DNA from: Pseudoalteromonas luteoviolacea
Lineage (GTDB): Bacteria; Pseudomonadota; Gammaproteobacteria; Enterobacterales; Alteromonadaceae
DNA length: 64,000 nt
Assembly: GCF_000814765.1 (NCBI RefSeq)
Contig: NZ_JWIC01000006.1
Location: 62,001 to 126,000 of the forward strand
Reading direction: 5' to 3'
In this document: in pieces, positions 53,826 through 63,509 of the stretch
Position numbering within the stretch: the first letter of the stretch is position 1
Layout of the letters: each line of letters begins with the position of its first letter
Program-made: the position numbers and the translations under genes
The notes under the pieces: model-generated
What the model was told of the DNA's origin: nothing
The model's input: only the letters and a program-made list of their open reading frames with translations
Database searches by the model: none

Positions 53826-54161
53826 CTAGATTAAGTTTAAATCTCATTTTAGAGTGAGTGCTAGCAGCCCTATAGGGCTGCTTCTGGGTCGATATAGAAG
53901 AAATACATATCAACATATTATTACTTCGGTTGATATTTTGAATCCATGTTTAAATACATCGATAAGGCAGTCGTAACCATTGATATTCATCTAATCAATG
54001 TCAGAAGATAAGTTTATATTTTACAAAAGTTTGCATTTAAAGCTATGTGAAAATTGGTACACTGCGTATGCACAGTAACGGGTTGCTGAACCATCTATAA
54101 AAACGAATTAGAAAGCAGGTCGGCGATCACATCGATTTTTACATCAACAAAAGGAAGAGGT
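53826..54161. other. Intergenic region, 336 bp
   Basis: Apart from the hairpin at 53863-53882 nothing was recognised. The promoter of the two-component operon should be here. Confidence 0.4.
53863..53882 (+). terminator. Hairpin after the CHAP-like gene
   Basis: AGCAGCCC-TATA-GGGCTGCT is a perfect 8-bp stem with a four-base loop, 38 bases after the stop. No long T tract follows. Confidence 0.5.
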
Positions 54162-54857
54162 TTGAGCATTAAACCAAAACTGCTCATCGTTGAAGATGAG
54201 CCGAGCATTTTAAGAGGCTTGACGGACTTATTTGTATTTCATGGCTATGACGTAGACAGTGCGGTAGACGGAAAAGAAGGCTTAGATAAAGGACTTTGCG
54301 GTGATTATACCTGTATTTTGCTCGATGTTATGCTGCCTTCAATGAATGGCTTTGATATTTGCAATGCACTTCGAGCTCACTCTCGTACCCAACCAATTAT
54401 GATGCTCACAGCAAAAAATGCAGAAGAAGACATCATTAATGCGCTGACCCTCGGTGCCGACGATTATGTATCCAAACCTTTTTCAACCTCAGAGCTGGTT
54501 TTGCGAGTCGGTGCGTTGGTTAGGCGCTCAGGCTGGACAGAAAAAGGTGATGTTATCTCGCTCAGTGAGCAAGTTTCCGTGTGCTTGCAGTCATTGACTG
54601 GAAGCTCTTATCAAAAAGAGATGAAGTATACCCGCAGAGAAGCGGAGATTTTGGCTTATTTGAACCGAAAAGGCGGTTTAGTGGCACGAGATGAATTGCT
54701 AAAAGATGTTTGGGGATACAAAGAAACCAAAGATATCGATACGCGCACGGTGGATATTCATATCGCTAAAATTCGTAAAAAAATAGAACTAGACCCAAAA
54801 ACACCCAAGCATTTAATCACCCATAGAGGTGAAGGCTATCAGCTCTACACACTATAA
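54162..54857 (+). CDS. OmpR family response regulator
   Basis: This 231-residue protein has a receiver domain (about 5-120) with phosphoacceptor Asp55 (LLDVMLPSMNGFD), acidic pair EDEP and SKPF near residue 107, followed by a winged-helix DNA-binding domain (about 135-231: TRREAEILAYLNRKGGLVARDELL, DTRTVDIHIAKIRKKI). TTG is the start, with AAGGAAGAGG just upstream. The histidine kinase gene begins nine bases after the stop. The target genes are unknown. Confidence 0.93.
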   Translation: MSIKPKLLIVEDEPSILRGLTDLFVFHGYDVDSAVDGKEGLDKGLCGDYTCILLDVMLPSMNGFDICNALRAHSRTQPIMMLTAKNAEEDIINALTLGADDYVSKPFSTSELVLRVGALVRRSGWTEKGDVISLSEQVSVCLQSLTGSSYQKEMKYTRREAEILAYLNRKGGLVARDELLKDVWGYKETKDIDTRTVDIHIAKIRKKIELDPKTPKHLITHRGEGYQLYTL

Positions 54858-54866
54858 GAATTACAA

Positions 54867-56621
54867 ATGACTTTTATAAAAAATAAGCGCTTACTTAACT
54901 ATTCTGAGCGTTTAAGACAATTAAGGATCTCGGCGGTTTTACTCTTATTATTGCTACTAATCCCTCTCTCTTTATTGTTTTGTGTCAGTTATCAGCAATC
55001 TGAAAAAAACCGCCTGTCTGAGTATCAAAAAGAAGCCAGTAATTTGGTTAGGATAGTAAATAGAAAGCTATTTCGGATGACCAGTGTTAGCAATCAAATT
55101 CCGGTAGATGCATTTAATTATTATCGCTATGTTCATAACCCTGTAACTAAGCAAACGCAAAAAGTCGTTTCACCACTAGCACAACTTGATGGTGCACGGA
55201 ATATAGCTGGGCTTGTGGGGTATTTTCAGATTGATCATACAGGCCGTTTTAATTCTCCTATTTGGCCAAATGAAATTACAGTTGATGCGTTGTCTGATAC
55301 ATCTAACGAAATACGCACTTTGGAGGCGATCACGCGCCGCGAAATGGCGGTCTCGGTACATCACATAGTATTTCAATCGGAGTCGCTTAAGAGCATGCTG
55401 ACATCCGGATTAGACCTTAACAGAAGCCAGTTTGATGTGAATTTTGACCTGCCTGAATATTTAATTTTTTATCGCGTCGCGGCTGTTTTGGAGCAGCCCG
55501 TCTTGCAAGGTTATGTGGTTAAACGTGACCCGTATTTGCACCCGCAAGTGATAGATATCCTAGAGAATAGACGATTTAATTTGCCCATTGCAGTTACATT
55601 GAAAGCTGTGGATGAGAGGGTACCCAGTGCATATTTTATATATTCACCTTCAGAGGGAGCACCCACAGTGATGCAACCTGAGGAACTAGGGAATAAGTAT
55701 AGGCAACAAAAACTCTTCGAGGCTCAACTGCACTGGCCATACAAAAATTATGCGATATCAGTGAGCTCAGAGCCAATGCCATTAGCTGAAGCAACCATAT
55801 TTAGTTTAATCTTTAATGGCATTTTATTAATTGCCATCGTATCGGCTTGTTATGGGTTTTATCGTTTTAGTGTTAAGCAGCTTGCCCTGTCAGAAGAGAA
55901 GGTTAATTTTATCTCATCGGTAAGTCATGAACTGAAAACACCGCTTACCTCCATTAAAATGTACTCAGAGATGCTTAAATCTGGCATGGTTACTTCGCCA
56001 GAACATCAAGGTGAATATTATGACTTTATTTGTGATGAAAGTGACAGATTAGCAAGGCTCATTGACAATATTTTGCAATTGTCTGCATTTGAACGCCAAC
56101 AGCAAAGGGTGGCGCCAGACTATACTCCATTGTCGGTATTGCAAAACATCATTCATTCAAAAGTTTCGTCATTGACTGATAAATATGGTTTTAAACAGGT
56201 TCATAGTATGGCTCTTGCAGAGCCTGAGTCTGTTTTGGCATTTATTGAGCCTGACGCGTTTACGCAAGTGGTAATAAATATAACGGACAACGCCATAAAG
56301 TTTTTTGAATCTGCAAATATAAATGATCCTGCAAGAAAGAAAATTGACTTTATTTTTCAACCGCATCCAATAAACCAGAACAGGGTTCAATTAGAGATCC
56401 GAGATTACGGGAATGGTATAAGCAAAGAGCAAGAGGACAAAATATTTGAGCTCTTTTATCGAGGGAGCAGTGAACTCACACGAAATACCAAAGGGACGGG
56501 GATTGGTTTAGCACTTGTTCGAGAACTGGTTTTGTCGCAGCAAGGTGAGGTTCAAGTGCAAAGAAGGGACCCCGGTTTGGCTTTATTGGTGTCCTTTAGA
56601 TTAAAACGCCGTGATGAGTAA
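54867..56621 (+). CDS. Membrane histidine kinase
   Basis: This 584-residue protein has a membrane helix (21-41), a periplasmic sensor domain (about 45-310) with no recognised fold, a second helix (about 311-331), a HisKA domain with H354 (SVSHELKTPLTSIKMYSE), and an ATPase domain with N (DNAIKFFE), G1 (GNGISKEQEDKIFELF) and G2 (GTGIGLALVREL). It pairs with the regulator at 54162. The signal is unknown. Confidence 0.93.
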   Translation: MTFIKNKRLLNYSERLRQLRISAVLLLLLLLIPLSLLFCVSYQQSEKNRLSEYQKEASNLVRIVNRKLFRMTSVSNQIPVDAFNYYRYVHNPVTKQTQKVVSPLAQLDGARNIAGLVGYFQIDHTGRFNSPIWPNEITVDALSDTSNEIRTLEAITRREMAVSVHHIVFQSESLKSMLTSGLDLNRSQFDVNFDLPEYLIFYRVAAVLEQPVLQGYVVKRDPYLHPQVIDILENRRFNLPIAVTLKAVDERVPSAYFIYSPSEGAPTVMQPEELGNKYRQQKLFEAQLHWPYKNYAISVSSEPMPLAEATIFSLIFNGILLIAIVSACYGFYRFSVKQLALSEEKVNFISSVSHELKTPLTSIKMYSEMLKSGMVTSPEHQGEYYDFICDESDRLARLIDNILQLSAFERQQQRVAPDYTPLSVLQNIIHSKVSSLTDKYGFKQVHSMALAEPESVLAFIEPDAFTQVVINITDNAIKFFESANINDPARKKIDFIFQPHPINQNRVQLEIRDYGNGISKEQEDKIFELFYRGSSELTRNTKGTGIGLALVRELVLSQQGEVQVQRRDPGLALLVSFRLKRRDE

Positions 56622-56806
56622 AGCAAAAGCAATTGATAAGTTTTTCAGCTTCATATTCCATGTATTTAGTTAAGGATGTAAATGTTTTAGGCGAATTTTT
56701 AATTCCACCAAAGGTAAAGTCGCTGTAACAAACTGTAATAGTTTTCTTTTATACCTCGACTCACAATAAAGACATTGTATTAGCTTGAACAAAAGGAAGC
56801 ATCGCA

Positions 56807-58450
56807 ATGTTTTTAACTCAATGCCAAAAAAAGAAAATTGAGTCATTTGTTGATAAGGGCAATGTACTTTATCCAAATGACGACTTTAATAATCTAAAAA
56901 GTCAGTACAATCGATCACGTAGGGTATTTAATCGAAAATTTGATTTTGTACCAAGCGCGGTAGTTCAGGTGACCAGTACTGAGGAGGTTTCTGAGCTCAT
57001 TGCGTATTTACAGAAAGAGGGGATCGATCTTACTGTTAAATCTGGTGGCCACGATCACGAAGGTGAATGTGTAGCCACCGGGAAAGTACTAATCGATTTT
57101 GAATGCATGAGCCAAGTCGACGTCAGTAAGAACAAATCATTAGTTAGAATCCAGCCTGGCGCAAAATTCGTTAGCATTAAAGAAGAGCTCGATAAACATA
57201 ACCTTGGGATCCCGCATGGCACGTGTATGACGGTGGCGATTGCTGGTTACACTATGGGTGGTGGTTGGGGTCCTTGGACACGAAGATATGGCATGGGGTG
57301 TGAGCGACTCATTGGCGCCACCATTGTACTTGGTGATGGCTCCATTGAGTATCTTGGCCAAAGCGCAACTCATCACAATAAAGACCAATCTGCGCATAAT
57401 AGCCAACTTTTAAGTGCCCTACGAGGCGGTGGTGGACTAAGTTATGGCATTGTCACTGAGTTTTTCTTTGAACCATTTGAGCTGCCAGAAATTGCACAAA
57501 GTTTTGTGATTAAAAGAGACACGTTACCTGCTCTGGAAAATATTAAAGCCACAACCATTATTGCCGCTTGGGAGCATCTAATTGCAAACGATAAAAATCA
57601 CAACTTAATTGGTACTAACTTAAAAGTTGATGCCAAAGCGGTGGCTTGCGCATCTGAAATCAGTCAAGATGCTGTACTAGATTGGCAAATGAATGGACAC
57701 TTTGGTGGCACCATTGAAGAGCGCGATGCGTTATTGGCTGCATGGGCAAAAATTGTTGGACTGACGGGAGGGCAATCTTCGCAATTGACTGCATCGAACT
57801 CTCTGTCGGAACTGTATAACAAGGTCAATGCAGATGCGCAAGTGCACTCAAGTGCCAGCAATGCAGGCGGTTATGCTCTGAACTTTGATAGCTGGGATCG
57901 CAGTACGGGTATAGAGCTTGAAACAGATGGACCTGCACCACATAAAATTACTTCAAGAATGCCAACATCGGGTTGGGATGAGCAAGGGCGAGAAGCGCTG
58001 GTTAAATCTCTACAGTCGACTTTGCTTTTTGACCAAAATAGTAAATCAACCGTGTCTGCGTATATTACGCTTGGCGCAATAAGTGGGCCGTATTACACAA
58101 ATAAACTGAAAGCGCCGCTGAACGAAAGGGTGCCTTGCGCATTTCCTTACCAAGACCGACCTTTTACCATTCAATATCAAGCATGGTGGGACCAACCTGA
58201 CAAGAATAAACCAGTGAGCAAAGAGCAAGAGATTGCCACGCGTTTTTATGAGAATAGAGCACAAGACTGGATTGAGTCGTGTCGCAGCTATGATATTCCA
58301 CATACGTATGGGTCGTTCATCAGCTTTAAAGATGCCTCTGTTGAAACGAAAGACTACTTTGTCGATAAGTACGAAGAGTTGATCAACACTAAATTAGAAT
58401 GTAGTAGAGACGATAAGTGTCTACTTAGAAGCCGTAAGACGATTATTTAA
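56807..58450 (+). CDS. FAD-linked oxidoreductase with BBE domain (bicovalent type)
   Basis: This 547-residue protein has no signal peptide. The FAD-binding domain (about 45-215) includes SGGHDHEG with His82 and GTCMTVAIAG with Cys140; in berberine-bridge-type oxidases such a His and Cys bind FAD covalently at two points. A C-terminal BBE segment (about 480-525) is less typical, with IPHTYGSFISF in place of the common YxNY. Enzymes of this type oxidise alcohols, sugars or alkaloids using O2. The substrate is unknown. AAAGGA lies upstream of the ATG, and the gene is a single unit downstream of the two-component system. Confidence 0.85.
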   Translation: MFLTQCQKKKIESFVDKGNVLYPNDDFNNLKSQYNRSRRVFNRKFDFVPSAVVQVTSTEEVSELIAYLQKEGIDLTVKSGGHDHEGECVATGKVLIDFECMSQVDVSKNKSLVRIQPGAKFVSIKEELDKHNLGIPHGTCMTVAIAGYTMGGGWGPWTRRYGMGCERLIGATIVLGDGSIEYLGQSATHHNKDQSAHNSQLLSALRGGGGLSYGIVTEFFFEPFELPEIAQSFVIKRDTLPALENIKATTIIAAWEHLIANDKNHNLIGTNLKVDAKAVACASEISQDAVLDWQMNGHFGGTIEERDALLAAWAKIVGLTGGQSSQLTASNSLSELYNKVNADAQVHSSASNAGGYALNFDSWDRSTGIELETDGPAPHKITSRMPTSGWDEQGREALVKSLQSTLLFDQNSKSTVSAYITLGAISGPYYTNKLKAPLNERVPCAFPYQDRPFTIQYQAWWDQPDKNKPVSKEQEIATRFYENRAQDWIESCRSYDIPHTYGSFISFKDASVETKDYFVDKYEELINTKLECSRDDKCLLRSRKTII

Positions 58451-58476
58451 GGCCGTTTTATTTCCGGTTGAATTAC

Positions 58477-58511
58477 AATCACGTCATCCATGCTTTGCGG
58501 TTGGCGTGATT
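58477..58511. terminator. Hairpin after the FAD oxidoreductase gene
   Basis: AATCACGTCA and TGGCGTGATT form a 10-bp stem with one wobble and a 15-base loop. AAAAAAG rather than T follows on the plus strand. Confidence 0.4.
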
Positions 58512-58654
58512 AAAAAAGCAATGTTAACAAAGCCCGCTATAATACCTGCCATATTTAATTATTTATTAATCTAATCAGAAGCTTGTACTTTAATGCTTCG
58601 CGATATAAATTCGCAGCCTCATCGCTTATTTTATTTACTGAGAGAGACCGAAAA

Positions 58655-59008
58655 ATGGAAAAACTGTTTTCATATGGCACATTGCAGTTAGAACATGTTC
58701 AAATTGAAACGTTTGGTCGCAAGCTAAAAGGCGCAAAAGACCAGCTTGTTGGCTATGTGCTATCCGAGGTTAAAATTACCGATGCTGAGGTGATTAAAAC
58801 CAGTGGTAAAGATATCCACCCGATTTTGAAATACACAGGTAGCGCGTCAGATATTGTTGAGGGCACAGTGTTTGAAATCACAACAGAGGAGCTGATGCAG
58901 GCAGATGAGTACGAGGTAGATGAATACGTTAGGATAGCAGGGCAGTTTCAATCAGGTCAGCAAGCTTGGGCTTATGTGTGTGCGGCAACAGAATCTGCCA
59001 GAAGCTGA
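58655..59008 (+). CDS. Gamma-glutamylcyclotransferase (AIG2-like) family protein
   Basis: This protein of about 117 residues begins MEKLFSYGTLQLEHVQ, the GGCT/AIG2 signature in which the FSYGTL loop binds the substrate. A later Glu in TVFEITTEELMQADEYE is in the region of the catalytic acid of the family. The family cyclises gamma-glutamyl peptides to 5-oxoproline. The start at 58583 gives an unlikely N-terminal extension; the ATG at 58655 starts right at the conserved motif. It is a single gene. Confidence 0.86.
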   Translation: MEKLFSYGTLQLEHVQIETFGRKLKGAKDQLVGYVLSEVKITDAEVIKTSGKDIHPILKYTGSASDIVEGTVFEITTEELMQADEYEVDEYVRIAGQFQSGQQAWAYVCAATESARS

Positions 59009-59178
59009 TGCTGTTAAGTGTGTATCTCTTAAACCATTGAGCAGTATAAGTAGGTCGGTATTTTGCTATCTAGCGGCTTTATAGTCGCTATTCACTTTTG
59101 TAAGGGCGAACAAGGTATTGTTGGTCGATATACTGATAATAATAAAGTAATTAATACCAAAAATGCGGTAACGGATGC

Positions 59179-59607
59179 TCAATAGTGATTCTTCAATTCA
59201 TCACTTTGCAATGTGAGTGATGATTGTGTGTAGGTATTACCTTCTTCTTTGAATAAATACATAATCAAGCCTTCCTCTAAGTAAAGTGAACCCATACTCC
59301 AAATGATAAAAGCTTTTGATTCACCTCCTAAATATTTAAAGCCGTAGGGTTTACCCCATGGATCGAGTGGTACATCTTTGAGCAAAGCTGGAGAGGTTTG
59401 AGAAAGTTCAAAGAAGTTTTGCAGTTGACTTATTTCTTTATTCAAGAGCTTATCATAGGCGACAACGGCGGTTCGAAGTAATAAGATATCTAACTCAACT
59501 TTTTCGATTAGTGGGTTAGATGTACAACGAATGAGGTTCACCATTGATGCGAATAAGCCTGCGCTGAATAATGACACGCCTAAGGCGTATATAAAGTACT
59601 TTTTCAT
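59179..59607 (-). CDS. GspG-like protein with atypical N-terminus
   Basis: This 142-residue protein has one N-terminal hydrophobic helix (about 4-26) and a C-terminal half with DVPLDPWGKPYGFKYLG and IIWSMG, the calcium-binding loop pattern of major pseudopilin GspG. The normal prepilin leader (G-F-T-L-x-E) is absent, so it may not be processed by prepilin peptidase. No other type II secretion genes are near. Its function could be structural or a regulator of the pilus-like system. It is a single minus-strand gene. Confidence 0.68.
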   Translation of the reverse strand: MKKYFIYALGVSLFSAGLFASMVNLIRCTSNPLIEKVELDILLLRTAVVAYDKLLNKEISQLQNFFELSQTSPALLKDVPLDPWGKPYGFKYLGGESKAFIIWSMGSLYLEEGLIMYLFKEEGNTYTQSSLTLQSDELKNHY

Positions 59608-59738
59608 TCTTTATTATCTGTTCATTAGTACGATATTGTTTTACTAAACAAAACCTTACCTGATATGAATGAACCCACACTTAATTACACCGTATTTGTC
59701 TTGGGCGGCTGTGAGATCTATAACTCTGATTTTATAGC

Positions 59739-60758
59739 TTACGCATATTGAGCGCGCCACTTGCTTGGGGTCGTGCCTAATTGCTTTTTAAACGCCATGT
59801 AAAAAGAGCTTTTATTATTAAAGCCGCTATCAAGGGCGATTTGAGTGATATTTTCCTTTTCGGTACTTTTTTTGAGTAGCTCACAAGCGAAGTTGATACG
59901 GTGCTCATTGAGCAATGTATAAAAGCTTATATTCATATGCTCATTTAACAGTTCTGAGGTTTGATGTTGAGTCAGTCCAAGCTGGTCTGCAAGCTGCGCA
60001 AGTGTCAATCGGTTGTCTAAAAATACTTGCTCTTTTTCTAGTAGCTGTTTGAGTTCATCAATGCAGCTTTGCGCAACCGAGGAGCTGAGCTGTAGTTGCT
60101 TTTCTGATATTGGCGTAATGACGGGTTCAGCTAGGTAAGTTTGCTGAATGCGATAAACAGCGGTGAAAGAACACGCCATTAAATAAATACAAACGCTGAT
60201 GTTTAAAATCAGCCATAGAGGATAAGTCAGTGGTGAATTACTTAAAAATGCGATGGCAACACCCCCATTGAGCGCAATTACAAATATGACCCAGTACAGC
60301 AATAATTTACTGCTTTTTAGTGTGGTCATTTTGGCTGCTTTGTGGCTATGCCATATCGCTGTTACGTAGCTGAACATTAAACCAAAATAGATAACATACA
60401 TAAGTGCAGTTTGAGTATGAAAGTCGGCGAGTTTGACAATGAGAAAAGCAAAAAAAGGCGTGCAATGTAGCAATATCGTATTGAGTTTGGGTATTGCGTC
60501 ATATCGATAAAATAAATAAGTAAGGCCACAAAATAACATGATGCAGTTATTGGCTATCTGAGAAAGCAAAGGTGCATGAATATTAAACTTAATTTGAAGA
60601 TAACTGGTAAATGGGATCAGCAACAAAACGCAATTTGCTAGAGTCAAAAATGGTAAACGGGTATGAAAGCTGCGCTCGTATCTCTGCATTTTGCCAGCAC
60701 AAAACAAGGTTAATAAACACGAAACGAGATAAAACTCTTGTTGTAGTTCAAGCCACAT
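59739..60758 (-). CDS. Membrane-bound AraC family regulator
   Basis: This protein of about 339 residues has six or seven membrane helices (about 5-210) and a C-terminal AraC-type DNA-binding domain (about 245-339: LTLAQLADQLGLTQHQTSELLNEH and ITQIALDSGFNNKSSFYMAFKKQLGTTPSKWR). It senses something in the membrane or outside and acts on DNA. The frame is open from 60794; the ATG at 60758 has AAGGA nine bases upstream. It is divergent from the NTF2/chitin-binding gene at 60947, its likely target. Confidence 0.88.
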   Translation of the reverse strand: MWLELQQEFYLVSCLLTLFCAGKMQRYERSFHTRLPFLTLANCVLLLIPFTSYLQIKFNIHAPLLSQIANNCIMLFCGLTYLFYRYDAIPKLNTILLHCTPFFAFLIVKLADFHTQTALMYVIYFGLMFSYVTAIWHSHKAAKMTTLKSSKLLLYWVIFVIALNGGVAIAFLSNSPLTYPLWLILNISVCIYLMACSFTAVYRIQQTYLAEPVITPISEKQLQLSSSVAQSCIDELKQLLEKEQVFLDNRLTLAQLADQLGLTQHQTSELLNEHMNISFYTLLNEHRINFACELLKKSTEKENITQIALDSGFNNKSSFYMAFKKQLGTTPSKWRAQYA

Positions 60759-60946
60759 AATCGATTTATCCTTAGTGAGCGTGACAATACACAATTTGAA
60801 CTGTCAGTTTAGCTAAATTTACAAGTGTAATTATTTGATACATATGCTTATTAATTCAAAAAACTCCTCTTTTATCAAGGTGGAATCTTTTTTTTTGCAG
60901 CGCTTTAAAACTAAAAAGGTGATAAATACAACGACTAGGAGTCATC

Positions 60947-61591
60947 ATGAAATCTATTCAAGCAGGTTTAGTTTTATTAGGTTCAGGGTTTTTCAGCTTT
61001 AATGCGAGCGCGGAGCCTTTAACAGCAGCACAAGTAGAGCAGGTCAAACAGAATGTGCTTACGTATATGAGTACTTGGAATATTCTGGAAGAGGGGGAGC
61101 GAGTGAGTAACTTGGAGCGCGCGACTAACCCAGGTTTTCGTTACCAAGACCCAACAACTGCCGGGTTTTTGGTTAACGATGCGCAAAGCGTCAGTAATTG
61201 GATCGGTGGATTTCAGGGGCAAATGCGTGACTTTGGACTTTGGCCTTTTGATGCCACTTTGGTGTCAAATGTTGAAATACATGGCAGTGTTGAAAGTACA
61301 AATATAAGATTTAATTGGCATATTTCAGCATTTGATGGTGCTGTCACCATAGCCGAAGGGGTTGATTATGGGACAGCATCAAACTTAAAGTTGGACTCTA
61401 TCACTGGCTTTTTTGGCACGCTTTCACCACTTTGTCGCTCACCGCAATGGCAAGCTGGCAACACCTATGTGAGAGATAATCAAGTGACATTCAAGGGCGC
61501 AATTTATAAGGCGAGTTGGTGGACGCAAGACTCGCCAGAACAAGATGCGCAAGCTTGGGTTAAATTAACAGACTGCAGTGTGACACCGTAA
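60947..61591 (+). CDS. Secreted NTF2-like protein with chitin-binding (CBM5/12) tail
   Basis: This 214-residue protein has a signal peptide (about 1-22, ending ASA). Residues 25-160 show an NTF2/SnoaL-like domain (YMSTWNILEEGERVSNLERATNPGFRYQD). The C-terminal 45 residues are a carbohydrate-binding module of family 5/12: PQWQAGNTYVRDNQVTFKGA then IYKASWWTQD with the aromatic platform WW. Such modules bind chitin. The combination may direct an NTF2-fold activity to chitin. It is divergent from an AraC regulator. AGGAG lies upstream of the ATG, and a terminator follows. Confidence 0.82.
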   Translation: MKSIQAGLVLLGSGFFSFNASAEPLTAAQVEQVKQNVLTYMSTWNILEEGERVSNLERATNPGFRYQDPTTAGFLVNDAQSVSNWIGGFQGQMRDFGLWPFDATLVSNVEIHGSVESTNIRFNWHISAFDGAVTIAEGVDYGTASNLKLDSITGFFGTLSPLCRSPQWQAGNTYVRDNQVTFKGAIYKASWWTQDSPEQDAQAWVKLTDCSVTP

Positions 61592-61611
61592 CGAATAGTT
61601 AGCAATCAACC

Positions 61612-61640
61612 AGAGTGGTTCGAAATGGACCCTCTTTTTT
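61612..61640 (+). terminator. Terminator of the NTF2/chitin-binding gene
   Basis: AGAG-T-GGT pairs with ACC-CTCT (7 bp, one bulge) and runs into TTTTT. It lies 20 bases after the stop. Confidence 0.65.
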
Positions 61641-61655
61641 ACCTTTCAGAAAATA

Positions 61656-61683
61656 TTGAAACTTTATTTCTTGCCGCTAATAT
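61656..61683 (+). promoter_or_regulatory. Candidate promoter of the cytochrome b561 gene
   Basis: TTGAAA (61656-61661) and TAATAT (61678-61683) are 16 bases apart, in the 79-base gap between the terminator and the b561 ATG. Confidence 0.4.
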
Positions 61684-61719
61684 AAATAGGGTCTTGACTA
61701 AGAAATAAAGGATTATTTT

Positions 61720-62226
61720 ATGCAGAATAAGCACTATCTTATCGATCGTTCCCTTCACTGGTTTGCCGCTTTTTTGATCCTATTTATTTTAATGAATATG
61801 GGCACGCAAATTCACAATATCGATTACCGTATAAAAGGTCAGGCACTACACCGTCAAGATGCGATTGAAACGCATGCAGTCATGGCGCTGGGGGTCTTTG
61901 GTTTAATTTTGGCACGGCTTGGCTGGGAAAAGTTGTTCGCAAACAGGCTTCCCCGTCAACCCATGCGCAATACATTCCATTTGGGATTAGTAAAAGGCGT
62001 ACATGCATGTTTTTATTTAATATTATCAGGGTTGGTGATCACAGGGTTGGGTATGGCGATAAACGCCGAAGTGGTTATTCAATTATTTGGTATGCAACTT
62101 TCTGATGCGATTAGCAGTGACGGACGCTTTTATGCCAAGATGTTAGACATTCATTTAATGCTCATTGACACTCTGTGGTGGCTGATTGGTCTACACTTTT
62201 TGGGTGTGTTGTATGCTCGTAAGTAA
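61720..62226 (+). CDS. Cytochrome b561 family protein
   Basis: This 168-residue inner-membrane protein has four hydrophobic helices and His residues placed for two haems: SLHWFAAF (His13), IETHAVMALG (His52), KGVHACFYLILSG and LDIHLMLID. The family moves electrons across or within the inner membrane, often to protect from superoxide. AAAGGA lies before the ATG. It shares a terminator with the convergent aminotransferase gene. Confidence 0.9.
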   Translation: MQNKHYLIDRSLHWFAAFLILFILMNMGTQIHNIDYRIKGQALHRQDAIETHAVMALGVFGLILARLGWEKLFANRLPRQPMRNTFHLGLVKGVHACFYLILSGLVITGLGMAINAEVVIQLFGMQLSDAISSDGRFYAKMLDIHLMLIDTLWWLIGLHFLGVLYARK

Positions 62227-62237
62227 CTAGCTAAAGT

Positions 62238-62260
62238 GCAGGGACAATGATTGTCCCTGC
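62238..62260. terminator. Bidirectional terminator
   Basis: GCAGGGACAA-TGA-TTGTCCCTGC is a perfect 10-bp hairpin with a three-base centre, between the convergent stops of the b561 and aminotransferase genes; AAGATATTTTT follows. Confidence 0.8.
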
Positions 62261-62269
62261 AAGATATTT

Positions 62270-63385
62270 TTACTTGATGGTTTCTTTTAAGGCTGCAAGT
62301 AATAAGGCCACGTTTTGTTCATTGGCTGTGCTGCCCATTAAACCTATGCGCCATGTTTTCCCTGCAAGCTGGCCAAGTCCTGCACCGATCTCTAGGTTGT
62401 ATTTACTTAATAAAGTTGATCTGACTTGCGTATCATCAACCCCATCCGGCACTAATACAGAATTGAGCTGAGGTAGGCGATGTGTTTCATCAACTAAAAA
62501 CTCAATGCCGAGCTTTTCAAGGCCATGACGAAGCTGTTCATGTAACCTTTGGTGACGTAGCCATGTGTTTTCTAGCCCTTCTTGCTTGAGCATAAGTAAG
62601 GATTCATGTAGCGCATACAATGAGTTAATCGGGGCAGTATGATGGTAACTGCGTTTGCCTTCACCAGACCAATAATCCATCACCAAGGATTGATCTAAAA
62701 ACCAACTTTGCACCTTGCTTTGACGAGATTTAAGTACGTCAACTGCTTTTTCACTGAAGCTGACAGGAGAGATCCCCGGTACGCATGATAGGCACTTTTG
62801 AGAGCCAGAGTAGATTGCATCAATACCCCACTCATCAACTCTAAGCTCGCTGCCGCCAAGAGAAGTGACAGCATCTACGATGCTTAGCGCGTTATATTGC
62901 TGTGCAATTTGGCATAAGCTTTTTGCATCACTGCGGGCACCGGTTGAGGTTTCTGCGTGCACAAACGCCAAAGCTTTTGCATCAGGGTTCGTTTTGAAGG
63001 CATCACTTACCTTGTCAATCGAGACTGGATGACCCCATTTATCTTCGACAACAATGGCTTGGGCACCTGCGCGTTCTATGTTTTCTTTTAAACGACCACC
63101 GAATACACCATTAATACACACAATGACTTTATCACCGGGCTCGATGAGATTCACAATACAGGCTTCCATTCCCGCAGAGCCTGGCGCAGATAGGGCAATA
63201 GTAAAGGCATTTTGTGTGTTAAATGCATATTGCAGGAGCTGTTTTATCTCGTCCATTAAGCCGATGAATTGCGGGTCTAAATGACCAATAGTTGGCCTAG
63301 ATAGGGCGCCTAAAACTCTCGGAGATACATTAGAGGGACCTGGACCCATTAATATACGTGGTGTTGGGTTAAAAGACTCAAACAT
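62270..63385 (-). CDS. Class V aminotransferase (alanine-glyoxylate/serine-pyruvate type)
   Basis: This 371-residue cytosolic protein shows MGPGPSNVSPRVL, GSAGMEACIVNL, an Asp (IVDAVTSLGG, Asp171) that holds the PLP ring, and the Schiff-base Lys197 in SGSQKCLS. It transfers an amino group, probably between alanine or serine and glyoxylate or pyruvate. AGGAA lies six bases before the ATG. It is a single gene with a shared terminator. Confidence 0.92.
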   Translation of the reverse strand: MFESFNPTPRILMGPGPSNVSPRVLGALSRPTIGHLDPQFIGLMDEIKQLLQYAFNTQNAFTIALSAPGSAGMEACIVNLIEPGDKVIVCINGVFGGRLKENIERAGAQAIVVEDKWGHPVSIDKVSDAFKTNPDAKALAFVHAETSTGARSDAKSLCQIAQQYNALSIVDAVTSLGGSELRVDEWGIDAIYSGSQKCLSCVPGISPVSFSEKAVDVLKSRQSKVQSWFLDQSLVMDYWSGEGKRSYHHTAPINSLYALHESLLMLKQEGLENTWLRHQRLHEQLRHGLEKLGIEFLVDETHRLPQLNSVLVPDGVDDTQVRSTLLSKYNLEIGAGLGQLAGKTWRIGLMGSTANEQNVALLLAALKETIK

Positions 63386-63509
63386 AAAAATTCCTGTTGT
63401 TAGCGTGTTAGTCGATTTAAACGATGAAGCGTTAAAAAAAGCGCTTGGATTTTATCGAAGTTTTATTGTGTGTTTATTGATACATATTATCCAGTGTTTA
63501 AAGAAAGTT

